A DNA stretch of 64,000 nt from Kiritimatiellia bacterium (GTDB lineage: Bacteria; Verrucomicrobiota; Kiritimatiellia; CAIVKH01), in assembly GCA_025054615.1 (NCBI GenBank), contig JANWZO010000002.1, positions 109,786-173,785 of the forward strand, in the 5' to 3' direction. Position numbers and translations under genes: made by a program. Positions 1 to 8,839 of the stretch are shown here, piece after piece (the stretch's first letter is position 1; the number at the start of each line of letters is the position of its first letter). Under the pieces are notes generated by a model. The model did not search any database. It was not told where the DNA came from and saw nothing but the letters and a program-made list of their open reading frames with translations.

Positions 1-759
1 GGTCAGATGGTTCAACGCGGCTGGTCCACCTTGCCCCAACAGCAGTCGCACGTAGGGCGGCTTGGGAAACATATGCCGAATTGAAAACCTACCCAGCAGA
101 CCGACCTTTGCCGCGCGGCGGCACAAGTAAAGAAAACCGCCCGCCTGGATAACCAGGGTCGCCGCAGCGATCCCCACAAAACCCATCGCCGGGACACCCA
201 GGCCTCCGTATATGAACCACGGGTCTAGAACCACGTTCGCCGCCGCGCCGATGGCCATCACGTTGCGGAGGGCGCGCGTGTCGCCCCCGGCGACGAGCCC
301 GGCGTTGGCCGCATAGCTGCCAATGAAGAACACGGCTCCCGCATAGATCCAGCGGATGTAGGTCACCGCCGACCGGAGATATTCTCCCTGCGCCCCAAGC
401 GCGGAGAAGAGTGGCTCAGCTGCAACCCACCCGACCACGCTCAGCGCCGCCGAGAGCGCTAGCCCGACCGAAAGCGCCTGCGCCGCCAGCATTCGAGCCT
501 CATCGCGGTCGCCGCGCCCTAGCGCGTTAGCGATGAGAGCCGTGGCGCCGGCCCCAAGCCCGGCACCCACCGCGATGATGCCGAAAAACAAGGGGAAGGA
601 GATTGAAAGCCCCGCAACCGCCCAGGTCGAGATGCGCCCAGCAAAAAATGTGTCCGTGAGGTTGTACAGCGTGTTGAAAAACATCCCAGCGGCCGCTGGA
701 ATTGCGATCCGGCGAATTTGGGATCGGATGGGCCCTGAGGTCAGGTCCTGCAGGTTCAT
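1..759 (-). CDS. MATE family efflux transporter, N-terminal part (cut by window edge)
   Basis: The reverse strand reads without a stop from ATG at 759 to base 1, about 253 residues. The start (MNLQDLTSGPIRSQ) is followed by successive hydrophobic segments, including IAIPAAAGMFFNTLYNLTDT and the glycine-rich GIIAVGAGLGAGATALIANA, then the loop GRGDRDEA. This is the usual N-terminal half of a MATE (NorM/DinF-like) exporter, which expels drugs or metabolites in exchange for Na+ or H+. The C-terminal half lies outside the window. Its start is about 40 bases from a two-unit palindrome array (799-847), so that array is in its 5' region. The substrate cannot be told from sequence. Confidence 0.9.
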   Translation of the reverse strand, partial: MNLQDLTSGPIRSQIRRIAIPAAAGMFFNTLYNLTDTFFAGRISTWAVAGLSISFPLFFGIIAVGAGLGAGATALIANALGRGDRDEARMLAAQALSVGLALSAALSVVGWVAAEPLFSALGAQGEYLRSAVTYIRWIYAGAVFFIGSYAANAGLVAGGDTRALRNVMAIGAAANVVLDPWFIYGGLGVPAMGFVGIAAATLVIQAGGFLYLCRRAAKVGLLGRFSIRHMFPKPPYVRLLLGQGGPAALNHLT

Positions 760-798
760 GGCAGCAGAGGGCTGGGCGCCGAATTCAATCGGGGAGAA

Positions 799-847
799 TT
801 TCCATGCGATGGAAGTCCGCGTGCGGCATTTTTCCATCGCATGGAAT
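799..847. repeat. Two-unit TTTCCAT/ATGGAAA palindrome array (array 1)
   Basis: Two 17-nt palindromes are centred at about 807 and 839, 32 bp apart: TTTCCATGCGATGGAAG and TTTCCATCGCATGGAAT. They belong to the same family as the arrays at 26885-27057 and 42013-42091. They lie between two leftward genes, 5' of the MATE gene. Confidence 0.8.
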
Positions 848-874
848 TGGCGCGGAGGTTGCCGAGCTGCAAAC

Positions 875-1279
875 TCACAACACGCCGAGCGAAAGGTCGC
901 CGTATATCTTGAAGGAGTGGCCGTCGCGGTCGACCCTTAGCTCTCGTCCGGGAAAGGCCTCGGGGAGCCAGCGGCGAAGCATATCAGCCACTTCCCGCTC
1001 CATCTGCTCTTGAACATCCGGCGGGACGTGGTCGAGCGTGGCCATTCGAACCTCGACAAGATAGCCGGGGCCGTGGAGCGAGGCGAATCCGGGCGAGAAG
1101 GCGGCCCCGATGTTGAAGAGGCCATCCATTTCAGGGTTCCCGGTCGATCCTCTCTCGGGTCGCGCGGGATGTAGGGAATAGAGCCGGCCGTAGCGGGCTT
1201 CCAACACGGAGTCGATCCGATCAAACACGCGCTTGAGCTGCTGTTCGAATTCGACCGCCCGCGCGTCGCGGAAGCTCAC
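875..1279 (-). CDS. Hypothetical protein, 134 aa
   Basis: I do not recognise a family. The protein has no signal peptide or membrane segment. The N-terminal half is charged and helical, with a regular pattern (FEQQLKRVFDRIDSVLEARYG), and the rest looks like a small mixed alpha/beta fold. It contains a run of polar segments around PPDVQEQMEREVADMLRRWL and ends in a basic segment with Asp-Arg-Asp-Gly. Its start overlaps the stop of the upstream membrane protein by four bases (ATGA, 1276-1279), so the two are almost certainly co-transcribed and translationally coupled. A cytosolic partner of that membrane protein is a guess only. Confidence 0.65.
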   Translation of the reverse strand: MSFRDARAVEFEQQLKRVFDRIDSVLEARYGRLYSLHPARPERGSTGNPEMDGLFNIGAAFSPGFASLHGPGYLVEVRMATLDHVPPDVQEQMEREVADMLRRWLPEAFPGRELRVDRDGHSFKIYGDLSLGVL

Positions 1280-1596
1280 GTGGTGGCCTCCCGATCGCGC
1301 TCATCCAGCAGCCGGATCATCTGGTGTGTCAGCGCCCATCGGTAAATCAGCACCGGTATCGCTAAGAAATAGATGAGCGCGGCGACGTACCGGTACGGCG
1401 CTGGGAGCCAGTAGATCACGGCGAGCATGGACAAGATAAGCGCCCAGCCCACTGCGCAGGCGCGAATCACGAATTTGCGCTCTCGCGGTCCCCGGGCATT
1501 GCGGATGTTTACATAGGACGCGTAGAGACCGCCGGCTAGGGCGACCCCAATCATGACAAATCCTATCAATGCAACTGCACTAATCATGGCATCCAT
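1276..1596 (-). CDS. Small integral membrane protein
   Basis: About 106 residues from the chosen ATG at 1596 (MDAMISAVALIGF). The open frame extends to 1665, but the extra 23 residues are polar and unlike a membrane protein start. Three or four hydrophobic segments are visible: AVALIGFVMIGVALAGGLYA, a central one around VGWALILSMLAVIYW, and YVAALIYFLAIPVLIY. The tail is charged (RLLDERDREATT). No family is recognised. The gene forms a tight operon with the 134-aa protein at 875-1279 through a four-base stop/start overlap. Confidence 0.6.
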   Translation of the reverse strand: MDAMISAVALIGFVMIGVALAGGLYASYVNIRNARGPRERKFVIRACAVGWALILSMLAVIYWLPAPYRYVAALIYFLAIPVLIYRWALTHQMIRLLDERDREATT

Positions 1597-1665
1597 TCTA
1601 TCGATGATCCGCCCGATTCCTGACAATGTGGTTGCCGACTGCCATCTCGGGCTGATCGCTGTCAT

Positions 1666-2113
1666 CCAATAATGAGGATTCGGCCGGTCCTCAAGCGCGA
1701 TCGAACACCCCTGCGGACGTCACCAGCGGCTGAAGACCGCCCGAGGAATACCGTTTTGCGTTCCTTGGTCAAGTTGTGGGGTCGTCGAGCCGGCGTTGTC
1801 CTGAGGTGTTCTTCTGCCGAACGGTGATAAATCCAAATCGTGTTCGAGGAGATCCTAAAGGGGAAGACGTTCATCGCGTATTCATGGCGCTTGAGGCCAG
1901 TCGAATCCCACGTGCACAGTCCGACCTCGAACCCTTGGGTTCCGGTGGGCAGGGCCGAAGGAGCGATCGTCGGGAACGTTTCCGGCGGATAGGCGTTGTC
2001 TCATCCGCAGCACGGGGATCTGCCTGAAAATGCCGGATACGAAGCAGCGCCCGACATCGATTCTGAATTCAGCCGGCCGCTGGCGGGATCTTTACTGATA
2101 TGGTGGTTTCGAT
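1666..2113. other. Intergenic stretch with no convincing gene
   Basis: Short open frames exist on both strands, but their translations are Arg- and Ser-rich without recognisable motifs, start context or coupling. It separates the leftward group at 1-1596 from rightward thrC and must hold the thrC promoter. I could not identify a clear -35/-10 pair. Confidence 0.5.
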
Positions 2114-3505
2114 ATGTTCCGGCCCATGCCCATCGTGCATTACATCAGCACGCGCGGTCAAACGCCGCCGATGTCGTTTGAGGACGCCGCTTTGGAAGGC
2201 CTCGCGCCGGATGGCGGGCTGCTCGTGCCGGACCGGATCCCGGACGTTCGTGACCAGCTATCCTTTTGGGCGCAACTCTCCTATCCGGACCTCGCCCTCG
2301 AGGTCTTCAGGCGTTTCGCCGACCTTCCGCAAGAAGTTTTGAAACATCTGGTAGCCAGGGCCTACAGGACGTTTTCCTCGCCCGAGGTGACCCCAGTGGT
2401 GCGCGTGGGTCCGCTTTGGGTCCTGGAGCTCTTCCACGGACCCACACTGGCCTTCAAGGATGTCGCGCTGCAATTTCTCGGCGCGTTTTTTGACTATGCG
2501 CTGGAAAAGCGGAACGCCCGGCTGAACATCCTCGGCGCCACCAGCGGCGACACGGGCAGCGCGGCCATCCACGGCGTCCGCGGGCAGTCTCGCGTGCACA
2601 TTTTCATCATGCATCCGCGCGGACGCGTCTCACCTGCCCAGGAAAGGCAGATGACCTCCGTGCTCGACCCAAACGTATTCAACCTTGCGGTCGACGGCAC
2701 CTTCGATGATTGCCAAAACCTGATGAAGTCCATCTTCCGCGATGTCGACTTCAAGCGCCGCTATTCGCTCGGGTCCATCAATTCCGTCAACTGGGCGCGG
2801 ATCGTCGCGCAGATCGTGTACTACTTTTACGCCGGGCTGCGCGTCATCGCGCAGACCGGCGCGCCGCAGGTGGCCTTTGCCGTACCGACCGGCAATTTCG
2901 GCGACATCCTCGCCGGTTGGTACGCCGCACGCATGGGGCTGCCCGTCCGCCGGCTGATCCTGGCAACCAATGAGAACGACATTCTCACGCGCTTTTTCAA
3001 CACGGGCGAATACAGCCTCGGGCAGGTTGTTCCGACCTTGAGCCCCTCGATGGACATCCAGGTGGCAAGCAATTTCGAGCGGTATCTGTACTACCGCTTG
3101 GGCGAAGACGCGGAAGCCGTCCGACGCATGATGGATCAATTCGGGCGGACGGGCCGTCTGCGCGTCGAAGGCAGCGACCCGCTGTTTCGCGCGGGCGTCG
3201 GCGGTACGGAGGAGGTCCTCGAGACGATCCGACGCTTCTTTGGGGCGCACGGCTATCTTCTTGACCCGCACACGGCGGTGGGCGTTTCCGTGGCCGAGGA
3301 GCACCTGGAAGACGGCGTGCCTGTCATCTGCCTGGCGACCGCTCATCCAGCCAAATTTGCCAACGCGATCGAGCGGGCGCTCGGCCGGAATGTGGCGCGG
3401 CACCCCGCGATCGATGCCCTGGAGGGCGCGCCAACACGGGTGTATCCGATCGCGAACGATGAACGGGCAGTGCGGGCATTTGTTGCCGAGCATGCCGCTG
3501 TCTAA
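2114..3505 (+). CDS. thrC: Threonine synthase
   Basis: This PLP enzyme converts O-phosphohomoserine to threonine, the last step of threonine synthesis. The 463-residue protein opens with the family start HYISTRGQTPPMSFEDA. It then shows the PLP-lysine motif TLAFKDVALQFLG (Lys near residue 115), the substrate loop GATSGDTGSAA (near 140) and the phosphate-binding GNFGD (near 262). Length and order fit the longer threonine synthase class. Two in-frame ATGs are possible, 2114 and 2126. A weak GGTGG seven bases before 2114 favours the first, while the family usually starts near the second. The DUF218 gene follows five bases downstream. Confidence 0.95.
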   Translation: MFRPMPIVHYISTRGQTPPMSFEDAALEGLAPDGGLLVPDRIPDVRDQLSFWAQLSYPDLALEVFRRFADLPQEVLKHLVARAYRTFSSPEVTPVVRVGPLWVLELFHGPTLAFKDVALQFLGAFFDYALEKRNARLNILGATSGDTGSAAIHGVRGQSRVHIFIMHPRGRVSPAQERQMTSVLDPNVFNLAVDGTFDDCQNLMKSIFRDVDFKRRYSLGSINSVNWARIVAQIVYYFYAGLRVIAQTGAPQVAFAVPTGNFGDILAGWYAARMGLPVRRLILATNENDILTRFFNTGEYSLGQVVPTLSPSMDIQVASNFERYLYYRLGEDAEAVRRMMDQFGRTGRLRVEGSDPLFRAGVGGTEEVLETIRRFFGAHGYLLDPHTAVGVSVAEEHLEDGVPVICLATAHPAKFANAIERALGRNVARHPAIDALEGAPTRVYPIANDERAVRAFVAEHAAV

Positions 3506-3510
3506 CCAGG

Positions 3511-4233
3511 ATGAACCGACTATTTGACCCGCTACGTCGTGCCCTTGATTTCACCCTCCGCATGCTAGGAGCTCTCTTCCTGTTGCTGTGGGTCAGCGCG
3601 GCGTTGGGCTGGCCGTGGCATGTCTACGGCTGGCTTGGGCGCGATCCGGGCGGATTCGAAGGCGCTCCGGACATCATTGTGCTGATGGGAGGCGGAGGTA
3701 TCCCTAGTGAGTCCGGGTTGATGCGGACGTGGCAGGCTGCGCGGGAAGCCTCCCGTTTTCCAAAGGCGCGTGTGCTCGTGGCGCACCCGATCGAAGCCGG
3801 CGAGAACGAGAAAATGCTCAACCCGGTCATCCAGGAACTGATTCTGCGGGGCGTATCGGAACGGCGGATCCTGCGCGAGGGCCGCGGGCGCAACACGCGC
3901 GAACAAGCCCTGCAAATCCGACAAATGTTCGAGGGCTCGCACGAAAGCCTGAGGCTACTGATCGTGACCTCGCCAGAGCACATGCGGCGCAGCATTCTTT
4001 CCTTCCGCAAGGCGGGATTCCGTCACGTGCGCGGCCGTTCGGTTGAACCCGTACCGGTGATGGCCGACCTCACGCGGACCTCGCAGGCCGGCGACCCCTT
4101 GTCTGCGTTGGATGACGCTGTAGGCCAAAGTCTGACGATCCGTTACCGGATCTGGGACAACCTCGGGCTTACTGTCCGCGTTTCGCGCGAACTCGCGGCC
4201 CTCGCGTACTACAAGCTCAAAGGGTGGATTTGA
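3511..4233 (+). CDS. DUF218 / YdcF-SanA-like membrane-anchored protein
   Basis: A 240-residue protein with one N-terminal membrane segment (residues about 12-32, LRMLGALFLLLWVSAALGW) and a DUF218-type Rossmann-like domain. The family core is visible: PDIIVLMGGGG near residue 50, ARVLVAHP near 87, the ERRILREGRGRNTREQA segment and LLIVTSPEHMRRS with FRKAGF near 150-175. Relatives such as SanA, ElyC and YdcF act in envelope integrity or polyprenyl-sugar handling, but their biochemistry is poorly defined. It sits five bases after thrC in the same direction, so it is probably co-transcribed, with no evident metabolic link. Confidence 0.85.
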   Translation: MNRLFDPLRRALDFTLRMLGALFLLLWVSAALGWPWHVYGWLGRDPGGFEGAPDIIVLMGGGGIPSESGLMRTWQAAREASRFPKARVLVAHPIEAGENEKMLNPVIQELILRGVSERRILREGRGRNTREQALQIRQMFEGSHESLRLLIVTSPEHMRRSILSFRKAGFRHVRGRSVEPVPVMADLTRTSQAGDPLSALDDAVGQSLTIRYRIWDNLGLTVRVSRELAALAYYKLKGWI

Positions 4234-4353
4234 CGCAGGCCCGCAGGGCTGAGCGACCGTATCTATTTGGACTGAGCCGATGATCGCGAATCAGCCGATC
4301 GGTATAAAGGATTGCCCGTTGAGAATGACGACGGTGCGGGTCTCGCGGCGCAG

Positions 4354-5136
4354 CTAAAATTTTTGCCACTCCGGCTTGTCGTCGTACACCCACTGGTAAT
4401 AGCTCGTGTTCTGCAGTAGCGAGGCGGCCTGGTGGTCAAGAAACACCTTGACAACGGGGTGCATTTGCAAAATCGACGCGGGCATCATCGCAGTGACGGG
4501 CCCTTCGATGGTTCGGGCGATGGCGTTGGCCTTCGCCTTCCCAAAGGCGAGCAGCATGCACTGCCGAGCTTCCATGATGGTGCCAAGGCCCAAGGTCATA
4601 ATATACTTCGGCACTCGGTCCTCGCCGCCAAACTGGGGCGCGAAGTCGCGGCGGGATCGGGGCGTAATGGTCTTGGTCCTCATCCGAGACCCGAGGGAGG
4701 AGGTAGGCTCATTGAAACCGAGGTGCCCCTCCGTGCCGATCCCCAGGATTTGCAAATCGATGCCTCCGGCCTGGCGGATGGCCTCCTCGTAGGCGCGGCA
4801 GTGCTCGGGAATATCGGGGGCCATGCCGTCGGGGACGTGGATGTTTTCCGGCCGGACGTTGACGTGGTCGAGGAAGTGTCGCCGGATGAACGTCGTATGG
4901 GATGCCGGATGGTTCGAAGGAATACCGACAAAATCATCCATCGTGAACACGGTGACACGGCTGAAGTCGATGTGTCCGTCCCGGTATTTACGCACCAGCT
5001 CGCTGTACAGCAGCAGTGGGGACTGCCCGGCAACCAGCCCGATGACCGCGTTGGGCTTTTCGCGGAGCAGGTGGGAGACCAAGCGGGCAGCGACGATGCT
5101 GGCCGAGTGCGCGTCCGGCTGGATGATCACTTCCAT
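4354..5136 (-). CDS. nagB: Glucosamine-6-phosphate deaminase
   Basis: This enzyme converts glucosamine-6-phosphate to fructose-6-phosphate and ammonia, feeding amino sugars from chitin or peptidoglycan into glycolysis. The 260-residue product has the family landmarks: GLVAGQSPLLLYSELV, the catalytic-aspartate motif FTMDDFVGIPSNHPASH and the active-site GIGTEGHLGFNEPTSSL. In the last motif the residue before GH is Glu where E. coli NagB has Asp; this position varies among homologues. The gene stands alone on the reverse strand between the DUF218 gene and rplT. It fits with the cell-wall recycling fusion at 29414-31279. Confidence 0.93.
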   Translation of the reverse strand: MEVIIQPDAHSASIVAARLVSHLLREKPNAVIGLVAGQSPLLLYSELVRKYRDGHIDFSRVTVFTMDDFVGIPSNHPASHTTFIRRHFLDHVNVRPENIHVPDGMAPDIPEHCRAYEEAIRQAGGIDLQILGIGTEGHLGFNEPTSSLGSRMRTKTITPRSRRDFAPQFGGEDRVPKYIMTLGLGTIMEARQCMLLAFGKAKANAIARTIEGPVTAMMPASILQMHPVVKVFLDHQAASLLQNTSYYQWVYDDKPEWQKF

Positions 5137-5264
5137 GTGTCATCATTATTTTTTTGTTAGAACGCTTGTCAATGGACATTCCGGCCCAGAGGGCTTCGAA
5201 ACGGGTGTAAACACGGGCATCTCGAGTGCGCTGGCGCAGCGGACCCGAGAGCAGCCGCAGCCGC

Positions 5265-5624
5265 TTAGGCCTTCAGGTGCGCCTTCGCGAGATCCACGAT
5301 GGACGCGAATCCCTGCGGATCGTGGATCGCGATTTCGGACAGCATCTTGCGGTTCAGCGCAACGCCGGCCTTGGTCAACCCCTCAATCAGGCGGCTGTAG
5401 GATAGCGAATGCGGACGGCAGGCGGCGGCGAGCCGAGTGATCCACAGGGATCGATACTCGCGCTTGCGTTCTTTGCGATGCTTGGTCGCCAGGACCATCG
5501 CGCGGTCAACGGCCTCGGTCGCCTGGCGGAACCGCTTGCTTCGGCCACCGTAAAAACCTTTCGCCAGCGCAAGACGGCGTTTGCGGCGTTTACGTGATGC
5601 AGGTGCGTTGGTCGCTCGCGGCAT
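5265..5624 (-). CDS. rplT: 50S ribosomal protein L20
   Basis: The 119-residue, strongly basic protein carries the L20 signature: RKRRKRRLALAKGFYGGRSK near the N-terminus, then RKREYRSLWITRLAAACRPH and YSRLIEGL. L20 binds 23S rRNA early in large-subunit assembly. The gene lies 18 bases after rpmI on the same strand, the usual rpmI-rplT order. The gene normally found before rpmI, infC, is absent from the window. Confidence 0.98.
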   Translation of the reverse strand: MPRATNAPASRKRRKRRLALAKGFYGGRSKRFRQATEAVDRAMVLATKHRKERKREYRSLWITRLAAACRPHSLSYSRLIEGLTKAGVALNRKMLSEIAIHDPQGFASIVDLAKAHLKA

Positions 5625-5642
5625 GGTGTCGGTCTCCTCGGA

Positions 5643-5837
5643 TCAGCCGCCCATCAGTGCGGACAGTTTGGTGGCAAACGGCGCGGGGACCAACGAGGGT
5701 TTCCGCAGTTGGCGTTTGCGCTTGCGCGACTTGCTCGTTGCAAGGTGGCTCTTGCCGCCGTTCATGCGCAACAGCTTTCCCGTCCCCGTGCGCCGAAATC
5801 GCTTGAGCACGGATTTTTTGGTCTTGTGTTTGGGCAT
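5643..5837 (-). CDS. rpmI: 50S ribosomal protein L35
   Basis: The product is 64 residues from ATG 5837 ([14 protein letters not shown]), the canonical L35 start. A longer frame reaches 5867, but its extra ten residues ([10 protein letters not shown]) are not part of L35. A GGAG lies just before the chosen ATG. The protein has the family pattern [16 protein letters not shown] followed by a basic run of [11 protein letters not shown]. It forms an operon with rplT. The 206 bases upstream, to the divergent deacetylase gene at 6044, contain no other gene and must hold the promoters. Confidence 0.96.
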   Translation of the reverse strand: MPKHKTKKSVLKRFRRTGTGKLLRMNGGKSHLATSKSRKRKRQLRKPSLVPAPFATKLSALMGG

Positions 5838-6043
5838 CTTCTCCGCGTTCCTTTCTTTCTCTTGCATCCCCTACGCGGGGCGGCCGGATATCCGGTGCGA
5901 AGCGGCGTTATGTAGGAGATTCCCGACACGGCGTCCAGCATTTTCCACGCGGAAGACGCACAGGCGGGCGGCCCGCTACGCGACCGGCATCTGCATCGCG
6001 GTTTGTCGAACGGCGCTTCGGTTTGCTAACGTGAGGTCCGTCT

Positions 6044-7171
6044 ATGAGCGCGCGCATTCCGTTTGCCGAACAAAAATCTCCGCTGCGCGGGGCCGTCGAA
6101 CTGGCGTGCGGCGCCTATCCAGGGTTCATCTTCGGCCTGCCAGTCTCCCGGGACATTCTGCCGACATTCCATTTCCATGAGGTCACACCCGCTCTGCTGG
6201 AACCCGCCCTCGCGTATCTGCGGGAGAACGGATACCGCACCGTACTCGCGGACGACGTCGCTCGTTTTGTCCGCGGCAACGGACGTCTGCCGCCGCGCGC
6301 AGTCGCCCTGACGTTCGACGACGCGTGGGCCAGTGCGTGGACCGTGGCCACACCGCTGTTGCGGCGATACGAGATGCTGGCGATTTTGTTTGTTGCGCCG
6401 GGCCGCGTGCCGGAGGGCAGCGGGCTCCGACCCACGCTCGACGATCCTGGCGGCCCACCCGCCGATGTAGACCGTTCTGACACCCCGTTCTGCACATGGT
6501 CGGAACTCCGCGCGATGCGCGCGTCGGGGTGCTGGGACATCCAGGCGCACAGCTACGCTCACGCGATGATTTTCTTCGACAGCCGCGTGACGGGTTTTGT
6601 GACACCGGCCTATTCCCCCCATATCCATCTGTCGCCGAATGTGGGCAGCGCGCGATCGCCCCGGTTCTTGACGGCTGCCGATCTCGGCGCACCGCTGCAC
6701 CCGATGCGGTCTCGTCTTTCGGACGCGCTCCGTTATGACGACGAGGAGGCGCGGGAGGAGTGCCTGTCGCTGGTGCGCGCGGAGGGCGGCGCGGCGTTCT
6801 TCGAACGGCCGGACTGGCAGGCTCGGCTTGCCCGAATCGCCCGAAAGCGGCGCGGGCGAACGGAAACTCCCGCGGAGCGAAATGCGGCGATTCGCGAAGA
6901 CCTTGCCGCTGCGAAAGATATCTTGGAAAGCCGGCTCGGCCGAGAGCCGGTCCGCCATTTGTGTTTTCCCTGGACGATCGCCGGATCAGCGGCAGAGCGG
7001 ATCTCCGCAGAAGTCGGCTATGAGAGCGCCTACGCCGATGCACTGGGCTCGCTTCGCGCCCCGCGGCGCGGCGGGAACCCATACCGGATTATGCGCCTCA
7101 AAAGCAAATTCATCTTCAACCTGCCGGGCCGAGGACGGCGCAGTTTCTGGAGCCTTTTTTCAAAGCAATGA
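6044..7171 (+). CDS. Polysaccharide deacetylase (NodB-like) family protein
   Basis: A 375-residue protein with a NodB homology domain. Motif 1 is AVALTFDDAWASAW near residue 88, with the Asp pair that supplies the base and a metal ligand. Motif 2 is AHSYAH near 168, the metal-binding His pair. A later FPWTIAGSAAERI plus VGYESAYA fits the final strand. No signal peptide is obvious. Such enzymes remove N- or O-acetyl groups from cell-wall or extracellular sugars. The insertion between motifs 1 and 2 (about 60 residues, with PEGSGLRPTLDDPGG) is longer than in minimal NodB proteins. The substrate is not predictable. panC follows 31 bases downstream. Confidence 0.88.
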   Translation: MSARIPFAEQKSPLRGAVELACGAYPGFIFGLPVSRDILPTFHFHEVTPALLEPALAYLRENGYRTVLADDVARFVRGNGRLPPRAVALTFDDAWASAWTVATPLLRRYEMLAILFVAPGRVPEGSGLRPTLDDPGGPPADVDRSDTPFCTWSELRAMRASGCWDIQAHSYAHAMIFFDSRVTGFVTPAYSPHIHLSPNVGSARSPRFLTAADLGAPLHPMRSRLSDALRYDDEEAREECLSLVRAEGGAAFFERPDWQARLARIARKRRGRTETPAERNAAIREDLAAAKDILESRLGREPVRHLCFPWTIAGSAAERISAEVGYESAYADALGSLRAPRRGGNPYRIMRLKSKFIFNLPGRGRRSFWSLFSKQ

Positions 7172-7202
7172 CGCCGTCGACCCCCATTTGGAAGGAGCGA
7201 AC

Positions 7203-8048
7203 ATGAAACTCATCCATCAACCGGCCGAGATGCAAACCTGGGCTCTTGCGCAGCGCCAGGCGGGCGTATCCGTAGGTTTCGTGCCCACGATGGGCTATTT
7301 GCACGAAGGGCACCTCTCGCTCGTGCGGCTCGCCCGTGCCCGCGCGGATGTGACGGTCGTCAGCATATTCGTCAATCCGACGCAGTTCGGCCCCAACGAG
7401 GATTTTGACAGTTATCCGCGCGACCTTGAACGAGACGAGCGGTTGTGCCGGGAGGCGGGTGTCGACGTGGTGTTTGCGCCGGCTGCGGAAGACATGTACG
7501 CGGTGGATGCCAGCGTCAGCGTGACGGAGTCACGGCTGGCCTCCGGCCTCTGCGGCGCGTCGCGTCCGGGCCACTTTACCGGTGTCTGCACGGTCGTCGC
7601 CAAGCTCTTCAATCTGGTCCAGCCCTCCGTAGCGGTCTTCGGCGAAAAGGACGCCCAGCAGCTCCGTGTGATCCGCCGTATGGTGCGCGACCTGAATTTT
7701 CCCGTAGAGATTGTCGCCGGCCCGATCGTCCGCGAACCGGACGGCCTGGCGATGAGCTCGCGGAATGCGCGCCTGAAGCCCGAGGAGCGCGCCCAAGCCG
7801 TTTGCCTCCGGCGTGCGCTTGACGCGGTGGAGAGGGCCTTCGCGGCTGGCGAGCGCGACGCGGACGCGCTGAGAAAGATCGCGCGCGGAGTCATCGAGCA
7901 CGCGCCTCTAGCCCGCGTGGATTACATCGAGATTGTCGACGATGAATCCCTTGAGCCCGTCCTGCTAATCGAACGGCCCGCGCTTTGTGCGCTGGCCGTC
8001 CATTTCCCGTCCGCGCGACTGATCGACAATACCGTGCTCAAGGTCTAG
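7203..8048 (+). CDS. panC: Pantothenate synthetase
   Basis: This enzyme joins pantoate and beta-alanine using ATP, giving pantothenate for coenzyme A. The 281-residue protein has the nucleotidylyltransferase signature VPTMGYLHEGHLSLV (the HEGH form of HIGH), IFVNPTQFGPNEDF, RPGHFTGVCTVVAKLFN, FGEKDAQQL and the MSSRNARL segment that replaces KMSKS. The start is fixed by a good ribosome site (GGAAGGAG) seven bases before ATG 7203. The stop overlaps the end of the opposite-strand rsmI by four bases. panB and panD are not in the window. Confidence 0.97.
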   Translation: MKLIHQPAEMQTWALAQRQAGVSVGFVPTMGYLHEGHLSLVRLARARADVTVVSIFVNPTQFGPNEDFDSYPRDLERDERLCREAGVDVVFAPAAEDMYAVDASVSVTESRLASGLCGASRPGHFTGVCTVVAKLFNLVQPSVAVFGEKDAQQLRVIRRMVRDLNFPVEIVAGPIVREPDGLAMSSRNARLKPEERAQAVCLRRALDAVERAFAAGERDADALRKIARGVIEHAPLARVDYIEIVDDESLEPVLLIERPALCALAVHFPSARLIDNTVLKV

Positions 8049-8839
8049 TCCATCTCGTCCCCGGAGCCGGACGGTAGGTCCGCCTCATCGGCGTCCAGTT
8101 CCGGCCCTTCAGTCTCTGGCATCGGACCAGGAACGACAACGAGTGTCAGCTCCCCGCGGATCGAGCGACAACCCAACGCGGCGCGGAGTTCGGCGGGCGT
8201 TCCGACCAGGTGCTCCTCGAATCGCTTGGTCAGCTCTCGGCCTATATACACACGGGGGGCGCCCCACACGGCCTCGAGGTCATCGAGCAGCTTGAGCAGG
8301 CGGTGGGGCGACTCGAACAGCACAAGGGGTAACCCGGGCTGACCGAGCGTGGCGAGGGCGCGGCGGCGGGCGGCGGATTTCGCCGGAAGAAATCCGCCAA
8401 ACACGAAGCCGCGCGTCGCGATGCCAGCGGCGGAGACAGCGGCTGTCGCCGCAGAAGGCCCCGGCACCACGAAGACCGGAAAGCCGGCGGCGCGGCAGGC
8501 TGCAACGAGTCGCGCACCGGGATCGGAAACTGCGGGTGTCCCCGAATCGGTGACGAGCGCGACGGCCGCCCCGGCGCGCAGGCGGGCCAGCGCGCTGTCA
8601 ATCCGGGCCGCTTCGTTGAATTTGTGGGCGCTGAGCAGCGGCACACGGATCCCGTGTCGGTCGAGCAGAATGCGGGTTTGTCGCGTATCCTCCGCGAGGA
8701 TGAGCGATGCGCGGCGGAGCGTGTCGAGGGCGCGCAGCGTGATGTCCAGCAGATTGCCGATCGGCGTACCCACGACGTAAAGACCCGGCGCCAGCGCCCC
8801 GTCTTCGGCGCCCGTGTCCGCCGGCGCGCGCGCGGTCAT
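8045..8839 (-). CDS. rsmI: 16S rRNA 2'-O-ribose C1402 methyltransferase
   Basis: The 264-residue protein matches RsmI, a tetrapyrrole-methylase-fold enzyme that methylates C1402 in the ribosomal decoding centre. Motifs include GLYVVGTPIGNLLDIT, LILAEDTRQTRILL, LVTDSGTPAVSDPG, VPGPSAATAAVSAAG and the late EELTKRFEEHLVGTPAE-like segment. A Pro-Glu-rich acidic tail follows. The start overlaps the stop of the response-regulator gene by four bases, so rsmI is probably the last gene of the sensor operon. That is an unusual partner, and chance operon joining is the simplest reading. Confidence 0.95.
   Translation of the reverse strand: MTARAPADTGAEDGALAPGLYVVGTPIGNLLDITLRALDTLRRASLILAEDTRQTRILLDRHGIRVPLLSAHKFNEAARIDSALARLRAGAAVALVTDSGTPAVSDPGARLVAACRAAGFPVFVVPGPSAATAAVSAAGIATRGFVFGGFLPAKSAARRRALATLGQPGLPLVLFESPHRLLKLLDDLEAVWGAPRVYIGRELTKRFEEHLVGTPAELRAALGCRSIRGELTLVVVPGPMPETEGPELDADEADLPSGSGDEMD

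Noticed and set aside
2630-3493. Reverse open frame inside thrC
   Set aside because: thrC has every family motif on the other strand; the reverse frame has none.
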